Positions 6,092-10,709 of a DNA stretch of 10,709 bases are shown here, piece by piece; the stretch's first letter is position 1, and each line of letters starts with the position of its first letter. The DNA comes from Actinomycetes bacterium. GTDB lineage: Bacteria > Actinomycetota > Actinomycetes > Propionibacteriales > Propionibacteriaceae. Below the pieces are notes generated by a model. The model did not search any database. It was not told the DNA's origin and was given only the letters and a program-made list of their open reading frames with translations. Both the position numbers and the translations under genes were made by a program. The stretch spans positions 1 through 10,709 of the forward strand of contig JAEWIK010000268.1 in assembly GCA_023387135.1 (NCBI GenBank), given 5' to 3'.

Positions 6092-6793
6092 CTACTGCTG
6101 GTTGTCGGCAGCGCGGCGAGCCTGGTCGGCGACGTCCGAGGCCGCGCCGCGGGTCTCGTCCGCCACGTCCGCGGCAGCACCGCGTGCCTGCTCGGTGACG
6201 TCAGACACCGCACCGGAAGCCGTCTCGCGAACCTCGCCGGCGGCGTCTGTCGCCTCGGCCTGGACGTGCTGGACCGCCTCTGTCGCCGAGCCCTTCACCG
6301 ACTCCACCGCCTGCTTGGCCGGCTCGGCCAGGTTGTCCACCAGCTCCTTGCCCGCGGCCGCCACCTGGTCGGTGAGCGGCTGGGCCTGCTCCTTGATGCT
6401 CTCCGCCCACTCCTGCTCCTTGCGGGAGGCGGGGAAGACCGCCGCCAGCAGCAGGCCGAAGCCGAACGCCACCAGCCCGGCGGCGAGCGGGTTGCCCTCG
6501 GCCTGGCGCTTCAGGTTCTGCGGCATGCCCGCCACCGCGTCGCCCACGTCCGACGCCTTGTCGGCGAGGTCCTGACCGGCCGTCCTGACCGTCTCGCCTG
6601 CGACGTCGCGGACGTCCTCGGCGCTGCCGAGCACCCTGTCGAGCAGGCGGGAACCGGCGGCCTTCGCCCGCGACACCTGGCGCTGGGCCATGTGAACCGG
6701 GTTGGCCTGGTCGGCGAGCGCGTCCACATCCTGCGAGAGGGTGCTGCGCGTGTGTTCGATCCGGTTCCGGATCTCTTCGGGATCGCTAGTCAT
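6092..6793 (-). CDS. DUF3618-like membrane protein with 11-residue amphipathic repeats
   Basis: This 233-residue protein is the last gene of a three-gene operon. The N-terminus (DPEEIRNRIEHTRSTLSQDVDAL, residues 4-26) is typical of DUF3618, a short domain of unknown function found in actinobacterial membrane proteins. One membrane segment spans about 101-120 (NPLAAGLVAFGFGLLLAAVF). Segments on either side are Ala-rich amphipathic helix with 11-residue periodicity. The C-terminal 55 residues (179-233) divide into five 11-mers: AEATDAAGEVR, ETASGAVSDVT, EQARGAAADVA, DETRGAASDVA and DQARRAADNQQ. This pattern recalls LEA group 3 and apolipoprotein-type helices. ATG at 6793 overlaps the stop of the Holin-X gene by 4 bp and has its own AGGAGG (6801-6806) seven bases upstream. 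A role in envelope stress or membrane stabilisation is inferred from composition, operon and promoter. Confidence 0.88.
   Translation of the reverse strand: MTSDPEEIRNRIEHTRSTLSQDVDALADQANPVHMAQRQVSRAKAAGSRLLDRVLGSAEDVRDVAGETVRTAGQDLADKASDVGDAVAGMPQNLKRQAEGNPLAAGLVAFGFGLLLAAVFPASRKEQEWAESIKEQAQPLTDQVAAAGKELVDNLAEPAKQAVESVKGSATEAVQHVQAEATDAAGEVRETASGAVSDVTEQARGAAADVADETRGAASDVADQARRAADNQQ
6095..6259 (-). repeat. Five tandem 33-bp units encoding 11-residue repeats (DUF3618 protein C-terminus)
   Basis: Residues 179-233 fall into five consecutive 11-mers. Small or acidic residues alternate with regularly placed Ala and Val, with the best internal match between units 3 and 4 (EQARGAAADVA, DETRGAASDVA). 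The DNA copies have diverged, so the repeat is clearer in protein than in DNA. Confidence 0.7.
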
Positions 6794-7410
6794 CGGTTGT
6801 CCTCCTCATTGCCCTTCAACGCGTTCGGGATCTTGCTGACTGTCTCGGCAGTCTTCGGAAGGCCGCGCACCCTGGCCATCTCGTTGCGGCCCGTCACGGC
6901 GAGAATCGCGGCGACGATCGCCCAGATGACTGCCACGATCACCGCCGACCAGCCGAGGCCGACCAGCGTGCCGAGCGCCCACCACAGGGCCACCGACAGG
7001 AACAGCAGCGTGAACCAGCCCGCCACCCCGGCACCGGCGAACATGCCGGCGCCCTTGCCTGCGCGGGAAGCTGTCTCGCTGAGCTCAGCCCTGGCGAGTT
7101 CGACCTCCTGGCGCATGAGCGTGGAGAGGTCCTGGCTGATGTCGCCCATGATCTCTCCGAGCGAGCGATCCTCCTCCACCCGGCGAGGCACCACCGGTGC
7201 CGGTGCTCCAGGCGCCGTCGGCAGGCGGTCGTCGCCCAGCGGCCCGGAATAGGCAGGGTCGCCGTTCGGGTAGTCCTCCGCCGCCGGGGTCGGCATCGGG
7301 AAGTCGTTCGCTCCCCGCACCGGGCTCACCGGGTCGTAAGGACCAGCCGTCGGGCGCAACGGGTCGTTACCCCCCGAGCCCGCGGTCAGCGGATCGTTGG
7401 GGATCGTCAT
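6790..7410 (-). CDS. Holin-X family (phage holin superfamily III-like) membrane protein
   Basis: This 206-residue protein is the middle gene of the operon. A disordered Pro/Gly/Asp-rich N-terminus (1-78) precedes the family signature RSLGEIMGDISQDLSTLMRQ (82-101) and EVELARAEL (102-110), an amphipathic helix found in Actinobacterial Holin-X / phage-holin-like proteins. Two membrane segments follow at about 121-145 and 151-173, with a short polar C-terminus. Despite the family name, such chromosomal genes are common in actinobacteria outside prophages. No endolysin or phage gene is nearby, so lysis is unlikely to be its role. ATG at 7410 overlaps the previous stop in ATGA. The sequence upstream has only a weak GGGTGGTG-type site, so translation probably depends on coupling to the previous gene. 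Its own stop overlaps the next start the same way. Confidence 0.9.
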   Translation of the reverse strand: MTIPNDPLTAGSGGNDPLRPTAGPYDPVSPVRGANDFPMPTPAAEDYPNGDPAYSGPLGDDRLPTAPGAPAPVVPRRVEEDRSLGEIMGDISQDLSTLMRQEVELARAELSETASRAGKGAGMFAGAGVAGWFTLLFLSVALWWALGTLVGLGWSAVIVAVIWAIVAAILAVTGRNEMARVRGLPKTAETVSKIPNALKGNEEDNR

Positions 7411-8552
7411 CGGGGAACACCACCCTGGGTGCCGCCCTGCACGGGCCAGGACTGCCCGGACTCACCCGAGACGTCTTCTGGAAGCACCGGCGGGGTGCGG
7501 GTGCCCCACGGCATGTCGTCAGGCTGGTCGACCTGGGAGCCCGTCTCGCTCGGCCAGGCGTGCGTGGCGGCCGCCGTCGTGCTCGCGTACTGCGAGCCGC
7601 CGGTCACGCGTCCGCCACCACCGGCGCCCACGAGACGTGAGCCGGACGGCGTCGAGGACGACGACTCCGAGGCTGACGCGGCCAGGCTCCGGCTCAGCCT
7701 GCCCACCACGACACCCGCCAGCACCGAGCCGGCGAGGAAGGCGAACGGCCTGCGCCTGGCGAACCTGCGCAATTCGGCGAACACGTCCGAGGGCTCGGAC
7801 TCCGACAGCCAGTGCGACAGCGCGCCACCGCGTTCCGCGCCCTGCTTGGCGAGCGAGGTGAGCGGGCCGCCCGATTCGGACTTGGACGCCATCTCTCCCA
7901 GCTCGGCGGCCATCGTGTGCAACAGGTCGGCGAGGTGCTGCTGCCCCGCGCTCGCCTGCTCCCACAACTGGTCGCGGGTCTGGGACCAGAGGTCCTGGAG
8001 CTGGTCGCGGGCGTCCCCGGCGAGCCTGCCGAGTTCGTCCTTGGCGACCGCGGCGACCTCGCCGCCGCGCTCCACGACCACGTCCTTGACCTCGGACGCG
8101 CTCGCCACCGCCTGGTCCTTCACGGCGCCGGCGCTCTCCACCGCCTTGTCCTTGACGGCACTCGCGCTCTCGACGGCGCCGTCCTTGACGTCGCCGACGC
8201 TCTGCTTCAGGCCCGAGGAGTCGCCGCCGTCGTCGGGGAACTGGGACGCGAGCGTGCTGCCGTGTCCGGCCACGGCTCCGGTGCCGGTTCCCAGGGTGTC
8301 GGAGTCGGAGTCCCTCAGCCCGTAGGTGCCGGCGTCGGAGCCGACCGGGTACGAGCCCTGCGAGCCAGAGTCGCTCCCGTAGGTGGTCTCCGCGTAGGAC
8401 TCGTCGGACGTGGTGTAATCGGTCTGTCCCTGCTCCGGGTAGGCGCCTGTCGTGTCCGACTCGTCGGCGTTGCGCCAGATGTCACCCGGCACGTCTGCTG
8501 ACGGGTCGCGCCAGGCGTCGTCCGGGCGGGATTCGGGGGTCTCGTTGGTCAT
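7407..8552 (-). CDS. LEA-like 11-mer repeat protein with one membrane segment, first gene of stress operon
   Basis: This 381-residue protein was not recognised as a named family. The first 120 residues are acidic, Ser/Gly/Thr/Tyr-rich and probably disordered. Residues 123-166 are four clear 11-mers (KDGAVESASAV, KDKAVESAGAV, KDQAVASASEV, KDVVVERGGEV). The periodicity continues as amphipathic helix to about 220. A basic stretch (RRFARRRP, 262-269) precedes a single membrane segment at about 270-286 (FAFLAGSVLAGVVVG...). The C-terminal 95 residues are Ser/Gly-rich and low in complexity. The layout of repeats followed by Arg-rich anchor and membrane helix recalls LEA/YtxH-type and DUF883-like stress proteins. 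ATG at 8552 has AAGGGAG five bases upstream (8558-8564). Transcription probably starts near 8611 from a SigB/SigF-type promoter. Function is inferred to be membrane-associated stress protection. Confidence 0.85.
   Translation of the reverse strand: MTNETPESRPDDAWRDPSADVPGDIWRNADESDTTGAYPEQGQTDYTTSDESYAETTYGSDSGSQGSYPVGSDAGTYGLRDSDSDTLGTGTGAVAGHGSTLASQFPDDGGDSSGLKQSVGDVKDGAVESASAVKDKAVESAGAVKDQAVASASEVKDVVVERGGEVAAVAKDELGRLAGDARDQLQDLWSQTRDQLWEQASAGQQHLADLLHTMAAELGEMASKSESGGPLTSLAKQGAERGGALSHWLSESEPSDVFAELRRFARRRPFAFLAGSVLAGVVVGRLSRSLAASASESSSSTPSGSRLVGAGGGGRVTGGSQYASTTAAATHAWPSETGSQVDQPDDMPWGTRTPPVLPEDVSGESGQSWPVQGGTQGGVPR
8055..8186 (-). repeat. Four tandem 33-bp repeats encoding KD-x-x-V 11-mers
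   Basis: Four consecutive 33-bp units encode residues 123-166 of the LEA-like protein, each beginning Lys-Asp and ending Val. The first three are similar in DNA as well as protein, as in CTTGACGGCACTCGCGCTCTC-type blocks on the plus strand broken at the same codon phase. The number of units could vary among strains by slippage or recombination. Confidence 0.8.
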
Positions 8553-8568
8553 TGCTACTCCCTTTTCG

Positions 8569-8583
8569 GCTGCCGTCGGCAGC
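8569..8583. promoter_or_regulatory. 15-bp palindrome in the stress-operon leader
   Basis: GCTGCCG (8569-8575) and CGGCAGC (8577-8583) are exact inverted repeats about one central base. The palindrome lies between the predicted transcription start (near 8611) and the ribosome binding site (8558-8564) of the LEA-like gene. It could be an RNA hairpin affecting translation or message stability, or a protein-binding site. No T-tract follows on the minus strand, so it is not a good terminator for the gene upstream. Confidence 0.5.
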
Positions 8584-8617
8584 GGGTGATGGGTTGTGAT
8601 GCCGCGACCACTGCCCC

Positions 8618-8642
8618 ATACCCGACTGCCTCGCCACGAAAC
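8618..8642 (-). promoter_or_regulatory. SigB/SigF-type general-stress promoter of the three-gene operon
   Basis: On the minus strand, GTTT (8639-8642) is followed after exactly 15 bp (8624-8638) by GGGTAT (8618-8623). This matches the GTTT-N15-GGGTAT pattern of SigB/SigF-type sigma factors of Gram-positive bacteria, including mycobacterial SigF and streptomycete SigB-like factors. Transcription would start near 8611, giving a leader of about 59 bases. The downstream LEA-like, Holin-X and DUF3618 genes fit a stress regulon. The sigma-factor gene is not in this window. Confidence 0.72.
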
Positions 8643-8668
8643 TGGGAGCGAGCGTCAGAGAGCCCTCC

Positions 8669-9859
8669 TCACGAGGTCGACAAGCGTGCCAGCGACCACT
8701 CGTGCAGCAGCGGGATCCCCACCTCGGCGAGGTACTCGTAGTCCTCGATCGTGTTGTAGGCGTGCGCCGAGAGCCTCAGGTAGCCGCGTCCGGCGAACTC
8801 GGTGAAAGCGCACGCGATGCCGGTCGCGTCGCCGAACGGCACCCGCAGGGCGTCGGCCTCGTCGTGCGTGCTGCCGAGGTCGCCGGGCAGCCTGACGAGC
8901 CGCAGCGGGCCCACGGGCTGGCCGACGTCCGGCAACGGGTCGTCGACCATGCCGTCGAGGGCGTCCGCCACCACCTCGCACGCCTGGTCGAGCAGGGTGC
9001 GTGCGCCGGCCCTGAGGTCCGGCCAACCGTAGGTGTCGTCGAGGTAGTGCCAGGCGAAGGGCGCCGTCAGCCACGGGGTGACGTCCATCGTCCCGTTGTG
9101 GTCGAAGCGTTCGGGGAACGCGAGCGGCGCACCCCAGGAATCGATCAGCGGACGCAGTTCCCGGCCGTCGCCGCGCGCCACCAGCACGGCGGCACCGCGC
9201 GGCGAGCAGGCGAACTTGTGGAGGTTGCCGACCCAGTAGTCGGCCTCACGGCAGACGGGATCCGCCAGCACGCCGGGGGCGTGGGCGCCGTCGACGAGGG
9301 TGAGGACGCCGAGTTCGCGCGCGAGCCGGCAGAGCGCGTCGACGTCGAACTCCCTGGCGGTGGCGGAGGTGATCTGGTCGATGACCAGCAGGGACGGGCG
9401 CCGTGCGGCGAGCTCGGCGCCGATGAGGTCGACCACCTCCGACGCGCGGGCCGAGAGCGGGACGTTCGCGACGGCGAAGGTGCCGCCCGTGCGGGCCGCC
9501 AGGCGCTCCGCCCCCATGGAGACGGCGCCGTAGCCGTGGTCGGTGACGAGGACGTCGACGGGGCCGTCACCCAGCAGCGCCTGGTAGACCACCGACGCCC
9601 CCGCCGAGGCGTTGAGGACGAAGGCGAGCTTTCCCTCGTCCACGGCGAGCAGGCGCGCCATGTCGTGGCGGGCCTCGGCGATGCGTTCGGGGAGGGCGGC
9701 GAACCACCTGACGGGGTTGGCCTCGACCAGCCGCCGCAGCCTGTCCTGTTCGTCCTGGACGGCCGCCGGCACGGCGCCGAACGAGCCGTGATTGAGGTGT
9801 CTCACCGCCGGATCGAGCGTCCACCCTGGCCTGCTGGTTCCTGACGATGCGATCGGCAC
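8669..9859 (-). CDS. Class V PLP-dependent aminotransferase, isopenicillin N epimerase-like
   Basis: This 396-residue fold-type I PLP enzyme belongs to the aminotransferase class V group and resembles isopenicillin N epimerase (CefD). Visible motifs are LNHGSFGAVP (22-31, the CefD-like N-terminal motif), NASAGASVV (83-91, phosphate contact), VIDQITSATA (159-168), LVDGAHAPG (188-196, with D190 and H193 contacting the cofactor), and NLHKFACSPRGAAVL (212-226, with K215 as the PLP lysine). FDHNGTMDVTPWL (252-264) and YLRLSAHAYNT (360-370, with R362 for substrate carboxylate) complete the active site, so it appears functional. Most relatives are desulfurases, lyases or epimerases of unknown substrate. 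No beta-lactam or ergothioneine gene is present, so neither pathway is claimed. GTG at 9859 is preferred, ten bases after the TetR stop. The frame opens up to a GTG at 9907, which would overlap TetR by 38 bp. The ribosome binding site is weak, suggesting coupling to the TetR gene. Confidence 0.87.
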   Translation of the reverse strand: MPIASSGTSRPGWTLDPAVRHLNHGSFGAVPAAVQDEQDRLRRLVEANPVRWFAALPERIAEARHDMARLLAVDEGKLAFVLNASAGASVVYQALLGDGPVDVLVTDHGYGAVSMGAERLAARTGGTFAVANVPLSARASEVVDLIGAELAARRPSLLVIDQITSATAREFDVDALCRLARELGVLTLVDGAHAPGVLADPVCREADYWVGNLHKFACSPRGAAVLVARGDGRELRPLIDSWGAPLAFPERFDHNGTMDVTPWLTAPFAWHYLDDTYGWPDLRAGARTLLDQACEVVADALDGMVDDPLPDVGQPVGPLRLVRLPGDLGSTHDEADALRVPFGDATGIACAFTEFAGRGYLRLSAHAYNTIEDYEYLAEVGIPLLHEWSLARLSTS

Positions 9860-9869
9860 GGACCGCAGC

Positions 9870-10472
9870 CTATTGCCGCGGCAGCTCCAGGCCGGTGAGC
9901 AGGTCACGGAGCGTACTGATCTCGGCGAACAGGCGCTCCCGGGTGTGCTCGGGATCGACGCTCCCGGTGCTCGCCATCGCCGAACTCACCACGACGACGA
10001 TGGTGCCGAAGATGAGCCTGGCCACGTGCGGGTCGCCGCTGCGCTGCTCGATCAGGTCACGGATCGGACGCAGCCTGCTGCTGGTCTGCCGCCAGAAGTC
10101 GAGCCCCAGCTCGGGCTGCTGGTGCAGCAGTTCCTTGATGCGCGGGTAGTCGGACGGCAGGTTGACGTTCTGGCCCAGCAGTTCGAAGGCGTCGGCGATG
10201 AGGCCGCCGCTGCCCGCCAGGAACTCCTGCTCCTGCTCGGGGGAGATCTCCGTCACCAGGATGTCGAACGCCGCCGCGAGCTTCGTCGGGTAGTAGTTGA
10301 AGAACGTCCTCGGCGAGACTCCGGCCGCGGCGCAGATCTCCTCGACGGTCACTCCGTGGGGGCCGTGGGTCGCCACAAGGTCGAGCGCCGCCTCGTGGAT
10401 GGCAGTCCTCGTCGCGAGCTTCTTCCGCTCCCGCAGCGACGTGCACTGCACCTCGTCGAGACCCTCGCTCAT
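9870..10472 (-). CDS. TetR-family transcriptional regulator
   Basis: This 200-residue protein has the usual TetR length. The DNA-binding domain covers about residues 14-62: [20 protein letters not shown] (14-33) followed by the helix-turn-helix [20 protein letters not shown] (40-59), which runs on into the conserved YY-x-TK (60-64). The C-terminal helical ligand domain is variable and gives no ligand clue. ATG at 10472 has GAGGG (10479-10483) six bases upstream. It lies 22 bp after the transporter stop, and the aminotransferase start lies 10 bp after its own stop, so the three genes appear to form one minus-strand unit. Such regulators commonly control the adjacent efflux pump and respond to its substrate. 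No convincing palindromic operator is visible here, and the promoter of the unit lies beyond the window. Confidence 0.94.
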   Translation of the reverse strand: MSEGLDEVQCTSLRERKKLATRTAIHEAALDLVATHGPHGVTVEEICAAAGVSPRTFFNYYPTKLAAAFDILVTEISPEQEQEFLAGSGGLIADAFELLGQNVNLPSDYPRIKELLHQQPELGLDFWRQTSSRLRPIRDLIEQRSGDPHVARLIFGTIVVVVSSAMASTGSVDPEHTRERLFAEISTLRDLLTGLELPRQ

Positions 10473-10498
10473 GGCCTGCCCTCAGGCGTCGTCGTCAT
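10469..10498 (-). CDS. Possible nine-residue micro-ORF coupling the transporter to TetR
   Basis: ATG at 10498 overlaps the transporter stop (ATGA), and the reading frame M-T-T-T-P-E-G-R-P ends in a TGA overlapping the TetR ATG (ATGA again). An AAGGGAG (10505-10511) stands six bases upstream of its start. It could relay ribosomes from one gene to the next. With only nine codons, chance is a serious alternative. Confidence 0.3.
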   Translation of the reverse strand: MTTTPEGRP

Positions 10499-10709
10499 AC
10501 CGCGCTCCCTTGCACCTCTGCCCCATTGTCGCGCAGGTCCGACTTCTCCTGCAGGGCAGAGCGCGTGCGCAGCGGCGGCACCCTGAAGAACCAGGTGATC
10601 ACGAAGGCGAGCAGCATGACCGCCAGCCCCGTCCAGTAGATGGTGACGACCGAGGAGTTGAAGCCCGTCAGGAACGGACGCGTGAGCCGCGGGTCGGCGC
10701 CGGTGAGGA
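10495..10709 (-). CDS. MFS multidrug-type transporter (C-terminal fragment, runs off the window)
   Basis: The last 70 residues of a membrane transporter are visible. The sequence enters the window in frame as LTGADPRLTRPFLTGFNSS, continues with a hydrophobic segment VVTIYWTGLAVMLLAFVITW (fragment residues 20-39), and ends with FFRVPPLRTRSALQE and a polar tail. The final membrane helix followed by a V-P-L-R-x-R-S-A-L-x-E motif is typical of the C-terminus of DHA2/EmrB-QacA-type MFS drug exporters. The stop is at 10495-10497. The upstream part, start and promoter are outside the window. Its drug specificity cannot be predicted. Confidence 0.8.
   Translation of the reverse strand, partial: LTGADPRLTRPFLTGFNSSVVTIYWTGLAVMLLAFVITWFFRVPPLRTRSALQEKSDLRDNGAEVQGSAV

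Noticed and set aside
6790..7410. Prophage remnant suggested by the holin family hit
   Set aside because: No endolysin, structural, integrase or attachment-site feature is nearby, and Holin-X genes are common in actinobacterial chromosomes outside prophages.
8702..9844. Plus-strand open frame of 380 codons opposite the aminotransferase
   Set aside because: Antisense shadow rich in Val, Arg and Gly. The minus-strand protein has an intact PLP active site.
8669..9859. Beta-lactam or ergothioneine biosynthesis cluster
   Set aside because: Only a CefD-like fold is seen. No partner genes of either pathway occur in the window, and the class V family is functionally broad.

Overview
The window is high-GC DNA with actinobacterial features: strong GC bias at third codon positions, long spurious ORFs opposite real genes, GTG and TTG starts, a Holin-X/DUF3618 membrane-protein cluster and a SigB/SigF-type promoter. 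A Propionibacteriales-like actinomycete is plausible, but the sequence alone does not fix the genus. No rRNA, tRNA, CRISPR array, insertion sequence or phage structural gene was seen. It looks like ordinary chromosome with several independent regulatory units.

Region 1 (1-2561, minus strand) is the start of a sugar-uptake locus. A LacI-family repressor gene is followed by a lipoprotein substrate-binding gene of the family 1 extracellular solute-binding proteins. What may be the start of the next gene, possibly a permease, lies at the very edge. A perfect 30-bp palindrome sits inside the putative promoter of the binding-protein gene. A related, less symmetric site lies just upstream of the repressor's own ribosome binding site. 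Together these suggest an autoregulated local regulon.

Region 2 (about 2667-5911, plus strand) begins with a well-formed yybP-ykoY (Mn2+) riboswitch signature and a TerC/Alx-family membrane protein starting at TTG, most simply read as a manganese-responsive exporter. A YihY/BrkB-family membrane protein and a diacylglycerol/lipid kinase family protein follow, 5 bp apart and presumably co-transcribed. A hairpin at 6043-6070 separates this strand from the convergent genes to its right.

Region 3 (6092-8642, minus strand) is a compact three-gene operon with two 4-bp ATGA stop/start overlaps. In transcription order the products are an acidic, low-complexity protein with four clean 11-residue repeats and one membrane segment, a two-helix Holin-X family protein, and a DUF3618-like protein with 11-residue amphipathic repeats around a single membrane segment. 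A close match to the GTTT-N15-GGGTAT promoter of SigB/SigF-type general-stress sigma factors precedes it. The simplest hypothesis is a stress-induced, membrane-tethered, LEA-like envelope protection module. This is the most interesting system in the window.

Region 4 (8669-10709, minus strand) holds the C-terminal end of an MFS multidrug-type transporter, a TetR-family regulator and a class V, isopenicillin N epimerase-like PLP enzyme, all tightly spaced in the same direction. A possible nine-residue micro-ORF bridges the transporter stop and the TetR start.
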